This document shows, one piece after another, positions 46,876-56,535 of a stretch of 57,009 bases of DNA. Both the position numbers and the translations under genes were made by a program. Within the stretch, counting starts at the first letter, position 1. Every line of letters starts with the position of its first letter. This DNA comes from Hydrogenophilales bacterium 16-64-40 (GTDB lineage: Bacteria > Pseudomonadota > Gammaproteobacteria > Burkholderiales > Thiobacillaceae): positions 1-57,009 of the forward strand of contig NCGX01000016.1 in the NCBI GenBank assembly GCA_002256995.1, read 5' to 3'. Under the pieces are notes generated by a model. That model did not search any database. It was given only the letters and a program-made list of their open reading frames with translations, and was not told the DNA's origin.

Positions 46876-48510
46876 TCCGAGCCGTCCCAGCATTGCAGCC
46901 GCCGCCCGTTCCGACACCACCAGCACCAGCTTCATCGTCGCCCGCGTCATCCCCACGAATAGTTTGCGCAATGCCGTTCCGTCGAGTTCCTCGAAGTCGA
47001 TCTCGGTGAAGACGATGCACAGCGCGGACTGGCCCTTGAAGCGGTGGACCGAGTCGACGAGGAGTTCGCCTTCGGAATAGACCGGGCTGCCCAACAGGTC
47101 GTAGCGGCCGGTGAAGGCCTTGAGGGAGTGCGGGCCCAGTTTGTCGAGCGGGGTGAAGATCGAGTGCTCGCGGCCGCGGTAGGTGACGAGCGCGATGCTG
47201 TCCTTCTTGAAGCCGGCGCCGAGGCCGCGGGTGATGGCGGTCTTGGTCTTGTCCATCAACTCGGCGTGGCTGGCGTAGGTGAGGATTTCCACTTCAGAGC
47301 CGTCGAGCGGGCTGCCGGATTCGATCGGCCGCGCCGGTCCGACCATACGCTGCAGGTAAGCCAGGATGTCGCGCGGGGTGCGGTAGTTGGTCTGCGTGCG
47401 CAGGACGACCCAGCCGGGCAGTTCGACCGGCGGGCGGCCGTACAGGTTCTGCATCGGGTCTTCCAGCCACCAGGCGCGGCCGGCGGGACGCAGGAGCTTC
47501 ATCAGGTTGTCGCGCCAGGCGGGCTGGAAGTCCTGGCCTTCGTCGATGACGAGTTCGTCGAACTGCCAGCCGGCGGCGGGCTGGTAGCCGGCGATGAAGG
47601 TTTCCAGCGCCTCGAAGGCGCCGGGCCGGGTGAAGTCGGGCACCTGCCCGGTCGAGCGCAGGATGCGGTCGCACAGCTGGTGGTAGGTGGCGACCGTGGC
47701 GCCGGCGGGGGCGATCAGCGCGACATGGTCGGCCAGCGGACGGTTGTAGCAGACGTAGAGCGGGCGCCGGCCGGCGTGCACCGCATCCTGCAGCACGTTG
47801 AGCGCGAGTTGGGTCTTGCCGGAGCCGGCGGTGCCGATGACGCGCAGGCGGAACGGTTCGCACTCGATGTTGCGCGCCCATTCGGTGAGCCCGCCGGAGA
47901 GCCGGGTGTAGAGGGTGCGCGCCTGGCCGATCACGGTGGCGACGTCAGGCACCAGCCGCAGTTCGTTGCGCAGGAAGCGGTGGATCTCCGCGGCAAGCGG
48001 CCGCGCCGGGTCGTGCTCGGGCAGCAGGCTACGGATGGTGTGGATCAGGTGTTCGCGGCGGTTGGCGTCGACGATGCGCGCGGGATCGATGCCGGCGGTG
48101 CCGGGCTGCCTGACGCTGTAGTCGGGACAGTAGAGCAGGCTGTCGAGCGTGGGCTTCTCTGCGGTGCAGTATTGATGGAGACGTTTGCGCAATGCCTCGA
48201 CCGATCGGGTCATCTGCGCCGGGACGAGCTTTTCTTTCTTGTCGTACTGCTTGGACAGCCCCTCCGGCGTCTCGCTGAGATACCCCGATTTCTGCTCGAT
48301 CAGCAGCAGATTGCCGGCCGGGTTGACGATGGCGAAGTCGATCTCGCCGACCAGCGCGTGGCCCTGGTTAACGCGCGTCCAGTGCACGCCGTGGTAGACG
48401 GTGTAGGCGTCGGGCAGGCCGCCGGCGAGCAGCGCCAGGGTTTCGATCTCGCGCTGTTCAGCACCTGTGGCCGGCAACGCCTGCCAGCCTGCCGGGATGA
48501 TGTGTGCCAT
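46864..48510 (-). CDS. NERD-domain UvrD/Rep-like DNA helicase
   Basis: A 548-residue protein. An N-terminal nuclease-related (NERD) domain (residues 15-115, with VGEIDFAIVNPAGNLLLIEQ) is fused to a superfamily 1 helicase core. Walker A is GTAGSGKTQLAL, motif II VIDEGQDFQPAW, and the later motif LFVGMTRATMKLVL. The role is probably DNA repair or defence. The last residues (LVS and stop) are encoded by the end of the adjacent repeat element, so the original C-terminus may have been altered by its insertion. Confidence 0.85.
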   Translation of the reverse strand: MAHIIPAGWQALPATGAEQREIETLALLAGGLPDAYTVYHGVHWTRVNQGHALVGEIDFAIVNPAGNLLLIEQKSGYLSETPEGLSKQYDKKEKLVPAQMTRSVEALRKRLHQYCTAEKPTLDSLLYCPDYSVRQPGTAGIDPARIVDANRREHLIHTIRSLLPEHDPARPLAAEIHRFLRNELRLVPDVATVIGQARTLYTRLSGGLTEWARNIECEPFRLRVIGTAGSGKTQLALNVLQDAVHAGRRPLYVCYNRPLADHVALIAPAGATVATYHQLCDRILRSTGQVPDFTRPGAFEALETFIAGYQPAAGWQFDELVIDEGQDFQPAWRDNLMKLLRPAGRAWWLEDPMQNLYGRPPVELPGWVVLRTQTNYRTPRDILAYLQRMVGPARPIESGSPLDGSEVEILTYASHAELMDKTKTAITRGLGAGFKKDSIALVTYRGREHSIFTPLDKLGPHSLKAFTGRYDLLGSPVYSEGELLVDSVHRFKGQSALCIVFTEIDFEELDGTALRKLFVGMTRATMKLVLVVSERAAAAMLGRLGLVS

Positions 48511-48685
48511 GGGAAGCCGGGGTGATGGTGACCCGCGGATTGTACAGTGGCCAGTGGCGGCGAATGTGCCGTGGCGATGGCAACAATCGGTGTGCGGGCC
48601 TGGAAGCGGACGGGCGGAAAAGCTGCGGCAGGAAACCGCCGGATCCGGCAGTGAACGCGGTGCTTTGACTGGGTACGACGGAAAA

Positions 48686-48763
<78 letters not shown>

Positions 48764-48833
48764 AGGCAGATGGCGGGTTCAGGTGCGCTGAACCCCTTTT
48801 GAAGAACTACCGGGAAAATCAACAACTGCGCGG

Positions 48834-49802
48834 TCAGAAACTTCGGTCAACCGCGAAAGCCGCCAATTGTAACAAAGCTGCCTTGGAATTTGAATCCGCC
48901 AGACAAGAAATTGCTGAATTGGCCATCCGGCTTTCGCGCTGTGCGGCTTCGCGGGTGTACTGCAGGGCGTTGGTGTCCTTGATGGCGGCGAGCACGCTCT
49001 GGAATTCGGAGAGTCCGCCGTGCTCGATGGCCTGGCGGATGCTGGCGGCCTGCTCCGGGGTGCCGTGCTTCATTGCATACAACAGCGGCAGGGTGGGTTT
49101 GCCCTCGGCGAGGTCGTCGCCGATGTTCTTGCCGGTCTTGAGGAAGTCGCCGGAGTAGTCGAGCACATCGTCGATCAGCTGGAAGGCGGTGCCGAGGTGC
49201 ATGCCGTAGCGCGCCAGGGCGTCTTTCTCTTCCTCGGTGCCGCCGCCGATGACGGCGCCCAGGCGGCCCGCGGCTTCGAACAGCTTGGCGGTCTTGTAGC
49301 GGATGACGCGCAGGTAGTTCTCTTCGTCGATGTCGGGGTCGTGGCAGTTGAGCAACTGCAGCACTTCGCCTTCGGCGATGGTATTGGTGGCGCCGGAGAG
49401 GATGCGCATGACTTCCATGTTGTCGATGCCGACCATCATCTGGAACGCCCGCGAATAGAGGAAGTCGCCGACCAGTACGCTGGCGGCGTTGCCGAACAGC
49501 GCGTTGGCGGTTTCGCGGCCACGCCGCAGCTCGGATTCGTCGACCACGTCGTCGTGCAGCAGGGTGGCGGTATGGATGAATTCAACCACCGCGGCGAGCT
49601 CGTGGTGCGCGCGTCCCGAATAGTTGAAGCAGCCGGCCGACAACAGCACCAGCGCCGGGCGCAGCCGCTTGCCGCCGCTGTTGATGATGTATTCGGAGAC
49701 CTGGCGGATGAGCACCACGTCGGAATACAGGCTTTGGCGGATGACATGATCGACGGCGAGCATGTCGTCTGCCAGAAAGGATTGCAGGCTCTCCAGAGAC
49801 AC
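48834..49802 (-). CDS. ispB: Octaprenyl diphosphate synthase
   Basis: Makes the polyprenyl side chain of ubiquinone. The 322-residue protein has the two aspartate-rich motifs LLHDDVVDESELRRG and FQLIDDVLDYSGD. The length and the start MSLESLQSFLADDM match IspB; the start codon is GTG. It is divergent from rplU, the common arrangement in proteobacteria. Confidence 0.93.
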   Translation of the reverse strand: MSLESLQSFLADDMLAVDHVIRQSLYSDVVLIRQVSEYIINSGGKRLRPALVLLSAGCFNYSGRAHHELAAVVEFIHTATLLHDDVVDESELRRGRETANALFGNAASVLVGDFLYSRAFQMMVGIDNMEVMRILSGATNTIAEGEVLQLLNCHDPDIDEENYLRVIRYKTAKLFEAAGRLGAVIGGGTEEEKDALARYGMHLGTAFQLIDDVLDYSGDFLKTGKNIGDDLAEGKPTLPLLYAMKHGTPEQAASIRQAIEHGGLSEFQSVLAAIKDTNALQYTREAAQRESRMANSAISCLADSNSKAALLQLAAFAVDRSF

Positions 49803-49908
49803 GATATGGGCTTATTATTAGGAAACCTTGCAATGGTAGCAGCCCACCGGGCTTTTTCATCGCAATGCATCCGTGCCATGCGCCTATTCAAATAGCCCGC
49901 CAAATGGT

Positions 49909-49937
49909 TTGACTTGTTGCAGCATCACCGTTAAAAT
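49909..49937 (+). promoter_or_regulatory. Sigma-70 promoter of rplU-rpmA
   Basis: TTGACT, a 17-nt spacer and TAAAAT match the -35 and -10 elements. The predicted transcript begins about 35 nt before the rplU ATG. Confidence 0.7.
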
Positions 49938-49976
49938 CTCGCGCTTTCCCGGGATCGAATTGGTTGGAGACCCCCC

Positions 49977-50288
49977 ATGTACGCAGTCATCAAAACCGGC
50001 GGCAAGCAATATCGCGTGAGCGCCGGTGACAAACTTAAAATTGAAAAGCTCGAAGCCGACATCGGTAGCGAGATCACCTTTGATCAGGTGCTGATGGTCG
50101 GCGATGGTGCCGACATCAAGATGGGCGCGCCCATGCTGCGCGGTGCCACGGTTACAGCCACTGTGCTGAACCAGGCTCGCGGAGACAAGATCAAAATCTT
50201 CAAGATGCGCCGTCGCAAGCACTATCGCAAGAGCCAGGGCCATCGTCAGCACTTCACCGAAGTGCAAATCGGCGGCATCACCGCATAA
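49977..50288 (+). CDS. rplU: Ribosomal protein L21
   Basis: A 103-residue 50S subunit protein, recognised by [20 protein letters not shown] and [20 protein letters not shown]. It is followed by rpmA after 12 nt, the standard order. Confidence 0.98.
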   Translation: MYAVIKTGGKQYRVSAGDKLKIEKLEADIGSEITFDQVLMVGDGADIKMGAPMLRGATVTATVLNQARGDKIKIFKMRRRKHYRKSQGHRQHFTEVQIGGITA

Positions 50289-50300
50289 GGAGCTCATACC

Positions 50301-50564
50301 ATGGCACACAAGAAAGCAGGCGGCAGTTCGCGTAACGGCCGCGATTCAGAGTCGAAACGTCTGGGCGTGAAGCGCTACGGCGGCGAGCTGGTTCTGGCTG
50401 GCAACATCATCGTGCGTCAGCGCGGTACCCAGTTCCACCCCGGCGACAACGTCGGCATCGGCAAGGACCACACCCTGTTCGCCAAGGCGCACGGCACGGT
50501 CAAGTTCGAAGTCAAGGGCGCTGCCCGTCGCCGCACGGTTCGCATCGAGCCGGTCGCAGTTTAA
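50301..50564 (+). CDS. rpmA: Ribosomal protein L27
   Basis: An 87-residue 50S protein. It starts [20 protein letters not shown], and the [20 protein letters not shown] segment is typical. The N-terminus reaches the peptidyl transferase centre. Confidence 0.98.
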   Translation: MAHKKAGGSSRNGRDSESKRLGVKRYGGELVLAGNIIVRQRGTQFHPGDNVGIGKDHTLFAKAHGTVKFEVKGAARRRTVRIEPVAV

Positions 50565-50611
50565 TTGACTCGAGGCTGAGTTGATTTGAGCTGAATCCGA
50601 TTCGTTCGCCG

Positions 50612-50644
50612 AAAAGCCCTGTCCGTCGGATGGGGCTTTTTTGT
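50612..50644 (+). terminator. Rho-independent terminator after rpmA
   Basis: AAAAGCCC and GGGGCTTTTTT form a stem around GTCCGTCGGAT, followed by a T-run. It lies 48 nt after rpmA and may separate it from obgE or act as an attenuator. Confidence 0.8.
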
Positions 50645-50674
50645 TTGTGCAGAATTAATTAGGCTATCTCCAAT

Positions 50675-51751
50675 ATGAAATTCATCGACGAAGCCAAAAT
50701 ACAGGTTATCGCTGGCAACGGCGGAGATGGCAGCGCTTCGTTCCGCCGCGAGAAAAACATTCCCTTTGGCGGCCCCGATGGCGGCGACGGCGGGCGTGGC
50801 GGCAGCGTGATCGCGGTGGCCGACCGCAACATCAATACCCTGGTCGAGTTCCGCTTCAAGCGCATCTTCAAGGCGCAAAAGGGCGAAGGCGGGCGCGGTG
50901 CACAATGCTATGGCAAGGGCGGCGAGGATCTGATTGTCCGCGTGCCGGTGGGCACCGTGTTCACCGACACCACCAGCGGCGAAGTGGTCGCCGACCTGGC
51001 CGCGGACGGACAGTCGGTTTGCCTGGCCCGTGGCGGCAAGGGCGGGCTGGGCAACCTGCATTTCAAGTCGAGCACCAACCGCGCACCGCGCCAGCACACG
51101 CTGGGCGAACCGGGCGAGGAATGGGAGCTGGAGATGGAACTGAAGGTGCTGGCCGACGTCGGCCTGCTGGGCATGTCCAACGCGGGCAAGTCGACCTTCA
51201 TCCGTGCCGTCTCGGCGGCGCGCCCCAAGGTGGCCGACTATCCGTTCACTACGCTGGCGCCCAATCTGGGCGTGGTTCGGGTGGACAGCGAACGCAGTTT
51301 TGTCATCGCCGACATTCCGGGACTGATCGAGGGTGCGGCAGAAGGTGCGGGACTCGGTCACCAGTTCCTGCGCCATCTGCAGCGTACGCGGGTGCTGCTG
51401 CATCTGGTCGATATTTCGCCGCGCTGGGAAGACGGCGACCCGGTGCACGAGGCGCGCGCCATCGTCGAGGAACTGCGCAAGTACGACCAGAAGCTGTATG
51501 ACAAGACACGCTGGCTGGTGCTGAACAAGATTGACATGGTGGACGAGGCCGAACGCGAGGCCGTGGTAGCCAAATTTGTGGCGGACTACGAATGGACCGG
51601 GCCGGTGTTCGCGATTTCAGCGCTCGACGGCACCGGTTGCACTGCGCTCACCTATGCGGTGATGGATTATCTGGGCACGCAGGCAGCCGTGGTGCTGGAG
51701 GAAGACGAACCTGCGGCGGCCTCGCCTGCCTCCGCCCCCCCCGCTGCTTAA
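50675..51751 (+). CDS. obgE: GTPase ObgE/CgtA
   Basis: An essential GTPase for ribosome assembly (358 aa). It has the N-terminal Gly-rich Obg domain ([20 protein letters not shown]), the G1 motif [30 protein letters not shown] and the NKID motif ([11 protein letters not shown]). The stop overlaps the convergent stop at 51748. Confidence 0.97.
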   Translation: MKFIDEAKIQVIAGNGGDGSASFRREKNIPFGGPDGGDGGRGGSVIAVADRNINTLVEFRFKRIFKAQKGEGGRGAQCYGKGGEDLIVRVPVGTVFTDTTSGEVVADLAADGQSVCLARGGKGGLGNLHFKSSTNRAPRQHTLGEPGEEWELEMELKVLADVGLLGMSNAGKSTFIRAVSAARPKVADYPFTTLAPNLGVVRVDSERSFVIADIPGLIEGAAEGAGLGHQFLRHLQRTRVLLHLVDISPRWEDGDPVHEARAIVEELRKYDQKLYDKTRWLVLNKIDMVDEAEREAVVAKFVADYEWTGPVFAISALDGTGCTALTYAVMDYLGTQAAVVLEEDEPAAASPASAPPAA

Positions 51752-52020
51752 GCTGTCTGCGACTCGGCCGGCGCTGTGCCGCCGACCCGTTTCCAGTCGT
51801 TTTCCAGCAGCGCTACCTGATATTTCGCCCAGCGGGCGAATTCCGGCGGGCTGCAATGGCCTTTTTTGCGGCGGCAGGCGCCGGCGATTCCCTTGAAGTG
51901 ATAAACCGTTTCACCGGTTTCGGCGTCGGTGGCGATTTCGGCCAGTTGGCGCACGCCCCAGCTGCGGCCGTAGGCGCCGTTGCTGTAGAAAAATCCTAGC
52001 TTGAGTTCATCCTGGATCAT
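51748..52020 (-). CDS. Small conserved hypothetical protein
   Basis: A 90-residue soluble protein ([52 protein letters not shown]). Two Cys, no signal. It overlaps the cbbO stop by 4 nt, so it is translated with that gene. Function unknown. Confidence 0.75.
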   Translation of the reverse strand: MIQDELKLGFFYSNGAYGRSWGVRQLAEIATDAETGETVYHFKGIAGACRRKKGHCSPPEFARWAKYQVALLENDWKRVGGTAPAESQTA

Positions 52021-54137
52021 GTCGTGATGCGTCGATAAATGTCGGTGACTTTCACCGGTAATTGTCGCACGTCATCCAGAATGATGTAACGCGCCGCGCC
52101 GTACATGTGCGGCAGGTAGTCGCGCGCTTCGCGGTCGAGCGTGACGCAAAAGGGATGAATGCCGGTGCGGCTGGCTTCCAGCAGCGCCATGCGCGTGTCC
52201 TCGACGCCGTACTGGCCCCGGTAGACATCGAAATAATCGTCCGGACGGCCGTCCGACAGCGTCACCAGCACGCGGGTTTTGGCCTCGACCTGGTTCAAAA
52301 GCTTGGTCATGTGGCGCAGTGCGAAGCCCATGCGGGTGTATTCCTGCGGGCGGATGCCGGAGATACGCGCCTTCACCTCGTCGCCGTAGGCTTCGTCGAA
52401 GGTCTTGATGCGGAACAGCTCACACCTTTTTCGGGTCGTCCCGGAAAAACCGTAGATCGCGTAGCGGTCGCCCAGCAGCTCCAGCGCCTCGCACAGCAGG
52501 ATCAGCGCCTCGCGCTCGGCCTCGTTGATCCAGCCCTTGGTCGAGCCGCTCATGTCGACCAGGAAGGCCACCGCGATGTTGCGCTCGGCGCGATGCAGGC
52601 GGACGAACAGGCGGTCGCTCATCTCGCGTCCGTCCTTCGCATCGGCAAGCGCCTCGATCAGCGCGTCGAGGTCGATCTCGTCGCCCTGGGTCTGCCGCTT
52701 GTCGAGGCGGTTCTCGTCGCGCAGCGCCTCGAACTTGCGGCGCAGGTGCTTGACCACGCCGGCGTATTTGGCCAGCGTGTCGCGATAGAAACTGTCGTGG
52801 ACCGGCGTGACCGTTTTCTCCCGCATCACGCACCAGTTCTTGCGGTAGTGCTGACGGCCGTGGTTCCACTCGGGATACAGCTCGGCGCCGTGCTCGTGGT
52901 AGGTCCCCTGCCACACGGCATCGGGGTCGTCTGGCTGGCCGAACACGCGGTTCGGGTCGTATTCGCCGTCGCCCGCCGGGACGAGGTAGTCCGGGGGGAT
53001 CTCGCCGAAATCGAGATACACCGAGGTGAGCAGCTGCCTGACGCCGTCGGGCGGGGCGATCGGGGCGTCGTCCAGGGTGAGGTCGAAATCGAGCTGGCCG
53101 TTTTCGTCGCGCGGCGTCACCTCCAGCTCGGGCGGCGCATCGGCGGCGGCCTGCGGATCGGGCTGCGCGGCCGTGTGCTCTTCCAGCAGTTCGGCCAGCT
53201 TGATGCGCAGCCGCGCCTTTTCCTTGTCCAGGCGGGCGGCACGGGCGGCGGCAATCGCATCCGGGCGCAGGCAGCCCTGGTCGCTCCACTGCGGACAGTC
53301 GGCCTCGTCGTAGGCGGCACCGAGCAGGGCCAGGCTGTCATCGAGCGTTGCCTGTTCGGCAGCCAGCGTCGCCTCGAAACGCTGCCATGCGGGCGGCAGT
53401 TCGGGGTCGAGTTGCGCGCGCAGGCGCTGCATCTCGCGGTGCAGCCCCGGCAGTTCGCGCGCGATGCGCGCAGTGAGGCGCAGCGTTTCCAGCGCGTAAA
53501 GTCGGGTGAGGGCGCGTTCGGGATCGGCATAGCCGGCGGCAATTGCGGCGTGATCGACGCGCAGGCTGCCGTAGCGGGTTTGCGCCCACAGCAGCGCAAC
53601 GGTGATTTTGGCGAGCTGAAAATTGTCGTCCAGGTTCGGCAAGGCGGCGATCAGCGGCGGCAGCACGATGCGCTCGCCGTCGGTCCAGGCGGCGTCGCCT
53701 TCCTCAAGCTTCAACCGCCGGCCGGAGAGGCCGCAGACGAAATTGCCCAGCACCGGCGCGATGTCCTCGAACAGCGCGCCGGCGGCATCGTGCCGATGCT
53801 GGTCTTCGTCGAAGGTGTCGACCTGCTCCATCACCCTGAGCGCGTTCTGCAGGCCGGTGCGGTCGAACACGTCGCAGGTGTGCACCGCCCACGCTTCGAG
53901 CAGGCGCCGCTCCATGCGCGGCAACAGCGCGGGCGCGCGGCGGCCGAACTGCCAGGCGAGCGTGATGTGGGTGGAGGCGATGCGGCGAATCCAGCCGAGG
54001 ATGAAGTCCTGCTCGTCGCGCACCAGGGCAGTGAGCTCGGCCGCGAGTTCCTCGACCTTGAAATAGGTGAATTCGGTTTCTAGCCAGACGTGGAGACTGG
54101 CTTCCATTTCAGCTGCGGTGAGCGGCGGCTGCGCCAT
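52017..54137 (-). CDS. cbbO: CbbO/NorD-type von Willebrand factor A protein
   Basis: A 706-residue protein. A long helical N-terminal region is followed by a C-terminal VWA domain with the MIDAS motif DMSGST (VAFLVDMSGSTKGWINEAER) and the later LVTLSDGRPDDYFD. It works with a MoxR-type ATPase (CbbQ/NorQ) to remodel a client enzyme; for CbbQO the client is Rubisco. No Rubisco gene is in the window, so the exact client is uncertain. The cbbQ-like gene lies just upstream. Confidence 0.85.
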   Translation of the reverse strand: MAQPPLTAAEMEASLHVWLETEFTYFKVEELAAELTALVRDEQDFILGWIRRIASTHITLAWQFGRRAPALLPRMERRLLEAWAVHTCDVFDRTGLQNALRVMEQVDTFDEDQHRHDAAGALFEDIAPVLGNFVCGLSGRRLKLEEGDAAWTDGERIVLPPLIAALPNLDDNFQLAKITVALLWAQTRYGSLRVDHAAIAAGYADPERALTRLYALETLRLTARIARELPGLHREMQRLRAQLDPELPPAWQRFEATLAAEQATLDDSLALLGAAYDEADCPQWSDQGCLRPDAIAAARAARLDKEKARLRIKLAELLEEHTAAQPDPQAAADAPPELEVTPRDENGQLDFDLTLDDAPIAPPDGVRQLLTSVYLDFGEIPPDYLVPAGDGEYDPNRVFGQPDDPDAVWQGTYHEHGAELYPEWNHGRQHYRKNWCVMREKTVTPVHDSFYRDTLAKYAGVVKHLRRKFEALRDENRLDKRQTQGDEIDLDALIEALADAKDGREMSDRLFVRLHRAERNIAVAFLVDMSGSTKGWINEAEREALILLCEALELLGDRYAIYGFSGTTRKRCELFRIKTFDEAYGDEVKARISGIRPQEYTRMGFALRHMTKLLNQVEAKTRVLVTLSDGRPDDYFDVYRGQYGVEDTRMALLEASRTGIHPFCVTLDREARDYLPHMYGAARYIILDDVRQLPVKVTDIYRRITT

Positions 54138-54147
54138 CAGGTGCCCA

Positions 54148-54960
54148 TCAGAAAATCGATGAGGAGAGTTCCTGGATGGCCTTGAGCATGTCGTCGTCGT
54201 CGGTGACGGCCTGGGCGACCGCGGCCTTGCAGGCGGAGACGGGGCTCACCCCGTCGGCGATGAGCTTGCCGGCATGCACCAACAGCCGCGTCGAGGCGCC
54301 TTCCTCCAGTCCGCTGCCCTTGAGGTTGCGCGTCATCTGCGCAAAGCGCACCAGACTGCTGGCCACGGCGTCGGACACGCCGGATTCGGTGGCGACGATG
54401 CGGCGTTCGAGTTCGGCCGACGGGTAGTCGAATTCCAGCGCAACGAAGCGCTGCCGGGTCGACTGCTTCAGGTCCTTGAGCACGCTCTGGTAGCCGGGGT
54501 TGTAGGAGATGGCAAGGCAGAATTCGGGCGGGGCCTCGACTTCGAGGCCGAGCTTTTCCATCGGCAGGGTGCGGCGGTCGTCGGCCAGCGGATGGATCAC
54601 CACCATGGTGTCCTTGCGCGCCTCAACCACTTCATCCAGGTAGCAGATGCCGCCTGCGCGCACGGCTCGGGTGAGCGGACCGTCGACCCACACAGTTTCG
54701 CCGCCCTTCACCAGATAGCGGCCCACCAGGTCGGACGCGGTGAGGTCGTCGTGGCACGACACGGTGATCAAGGGTCTTTTGAGCCGCCACGCCATGTGTT
54801 CCATGAAGCGCGTTTTGCCGCAGCCGGTGGGGCCCTTCAGCAGCACCGGGATCTGTTGCCGCCAAGACGCTTCGAACAACAGGATTTCGTCGCCGACGGC
54901 TTCGTAGTATGGCTCTTTTTCGATCAGGTGGTGCGCAGGGTCTTGAGTGCGGGCATTCAT
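54148..54960 (-). CDS. cbbQ: CbbQ/NorQ-type MoxR AAA+ ATPase
   Basis: A 270-residue AAA+ ATPase. Walker A is [19 protein letters not shown], Walker [21 protein letters not shown]. It forms a chaperone pair with the VWA protein and could activate Rubisco (CbbQ) or nitric oxide reductase (NorQ). The position beside aprA in a sulfur oxidiser favours a CbbQ-type assignment, but this is inferred. Confidence 0.87.
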   Translation of the reverse strand: MNARTQDPAHHLIEKEPYYEAVGDEILLFEASWRQQIPVLLKGPTGCGKTRFMEHMAWRLKRPLITVSCHDDLTASDLVGRYLVKGGETVWVDGPLTRAVRAGGICYLDEVVEARKDTMVVIHPLADDRRTLPMEKLGLEVEAPPEFCLAISYNPGYQSVLKDLKQSTRQRFVALEFDYPSAELERRIVATESGVSDAVASSLVRFAQMTRNLKGSGLEEGASTRLLVHAGKLIADGVSPVSACKAAVAQAVTDDDDMLKAIQELSSSIF

Positions 54961-54975
54961 GGTCGGGATGGGTTT

Positions 54976-55437
54976 TTAAAAGCAGGCGGATTGCTGTTTT
55001 TTGCGTTCGAGATCCTGGACTTCCAGATTCCACGCGTCCATTTGTTTCTGCGTGTAGCCCTTGCGGCGCGCCTGGTCCATCTTGTCGAACACGCGCCCCA
55101 GCTTGTCGGTCAGCGTGTCGCACTGGCGTGCCGACGTCCGTGCCGCAGGCTTGCCGGTGGTGCGCTGGGTGTCGAGGCGCAGGGTGGCGGTCTCATTGGG
55201 TGGAGGCGCTGCCCTGGGTGCTTCAGGCTCGACCGGGACCGGCGCGGGACGCGCCTGATCGGGTTCCGGCGCAAGATCGATTTCCACCTTGCGGGCTTGC
55301 CGGGCATTGAGGCAGGGCAGGTTGGAATAGGTGACCTTGCCTTCTGCGTCGATGCACTTGTTGAGCGTGGCCTGCGCCGATGCACCAGCGGGGAGCAGGG
55401 CCGGCAACGCGAGCAGGAGAAGTGCAAGCAAACGCAT
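54976..55437 (-). CDS. Secreted DUF4124-type protein
   Basis: A 153-residue exported protein. A signal peptide (LLALLLLALPALLPAGASAQ) is followed by the short CIDAEGKVTYSNLPC domain typical of DUF4124. A Pro/Ala-rich linker and a charged C-terminal helix (KMDQARRKGYTQKQMDAWNL) follow. Function unknown; probably periplasmic. Confidence 0.8.
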   Translation of the reverse strand: MRLLALLLLALPALLPAGASAQATLNKCIDAEGKVTYSNLPCLNARQARKVEIDLAPEPDQARPAPVPVEPEAPRAAPPPNETATLRLDTQRTTGKPAARTSARQCDTLTDKLGRVFDKMDQARRKGYTQKQMDAWNLEVQDLERKKQQSACF

Positions 55438-55439
55438 GT

Positions 55440-56351
55440 TCAGTGTTCGCCCGAGTACTTGTCGTCTTCCAGTTCCATCTTTTTCTGGAATCCGGCTTCC
55501 TTGTTCTGCTCGGCCAGGGCACGCTTGCGTGCCAGACGTTTTTCATACGCCCCCGGGTGCTGCTCGACGAAGTCTTCGCCGAACAGCGCGTGGCGCAGGA
55601 AATTCATGCCAAAGTCGAGCAGGGCTTCGTCGTCGGCGATCAGGGCCGCCATGACCTCGACTGGAATGTTGTAGGTGTCGTTGAAGCTCGGGCTCATGAC
55701 GAACGCACGGAAACGGTCGACGTCGTAGCTCGCCATGAAAAACAGCTGGTTGGAAATCGGCGTGGGCGTGCCGATGGCCGGGCCGGCGGACTTGCGCTTG
55801 ACCACCAGCTGGCGCCAGGCACGGGCCTTCTCGTCGTATTCGGTGACGCCCTGTTCGGTCCTGTATTGCTCGATGGTCTGCGTCTTGTTTTCGAAATGGC
55901 CGAGGCAGTGCGGCTCCTTCACCATGGCATAGGCGCTGCGGTCGACGTATTCGTCGGAGCGGCGCATGGTCAGCAGCGCGACCGGATAGTAACGGCAGGA
56001 GGTCGGACGATCTTCGTAGACGCCGCAGCCTTCCGGGGTCATGAACTGGCAGGCGGTGCCGCCTTCGACCGGCTTCAGCTTCACGCCGGGCATGCCGTCC
56101 TTGTCCATCTCGAACGGCACCGAATACTGATTGAGAAATTCGCCGGACGACATGTCCAGGCGCTTCTTCAGGCGCAGGATGTCGTAGGGGGTGAGCGGAA
56201 TGTCGATGTTGCTACAGCAGGCATTCCAGCACTTGACGTCGCGATGGCAGCGAAACTGCAGCGTCGCGTCTTCGGTCAGCATGATGGGTTTGACCGGACT
56301 GCCCGCAAACGGGGAGTCTTCGATCATGTCTTTAAATTCGGCTTCGTTCAT
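55440..56351 (-). CDS. YkgJ-type Cys-cluster protein
   Basis: A 303-residue protein of the CxxCxxCC zinc/iron-cluster family. Cys positions are CHRDVKCWNACC at residues about 35-46, then CQFMTPEGCGVYEDRPTSCR. The start MNEAEFKDMIEDSPF follows GAGAGG. It lies 184 nt behind aprA on the same strand. It may be a metal-binding or Fe-S protein; function is unproven. Confidence 0.82.
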   Translation of the reverse strand: MNEAEFKDMIEDSPFAGSPVKPIMLTEDATLQFRCHRDVKCWNACCSNIDIPLTPYDILRLKKRLDMSSGEFLNQYSVPFEMDKDGMPGVKLKPVEGGTACQFMTPEGCGVYEDRPTSCRYYPVALLTMRRSDEYVDRSAYAMVKEPHCLGHFENKTQTIEQYRTEQGVTEYDEKARAWRQLVVKRKSAGPAIGTPTPISNQLFFMASYDVDRFRAFVMSPSFNDTYNIPVEVMAALIADDEALLDFGMNFLRHALFGEDFVEQHPGAYEKRLARKRALAEQNKEAGFQKKMELEDDKYSGEH

Positions 56352-56478
56352 TTTGCAACCTCTCGGGGCTCGGCCCCACACTTCAAAAAACCATCAACCT
56401 ACAGTCGGGAGTGCGTAGGGTACGCGCTTTCGGCTGGATGCTGAACAACCCTGCATGCCTTGCTGTTATTGAAGCCGG

Positions 56479-56507
56479 AAAAAAACCGGGCGCCTGATGG
56501 CGCCCGG
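56479..56507 (-). terminator. Rho-independent terminator of aprA
   Basis: On the minus strand, CCGGGCGCC-ATCA-GGCGCCCGG is followed by a run of seven T. It lies 29 nt after the aprA stop and is a textbook intrinsic terminator. Confidence 0.92.
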
Positions 56508-56535
56508 AGTTTACTGCCTGGCTAATTCTTGCGAA

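Noticed and set aside
47044-48525. 493-codon open frame antisense to the NERD-helicase
   Set aside because: Shadow of the real gene; low-complexity composition and no recognisable domain.
52062-54083. 673-codon open frame antisense to cbbO
   Set aside because: Shadow frame over a gene with clear VWA motifs; rich in Arg, Gln and Ala with no motif of its own.
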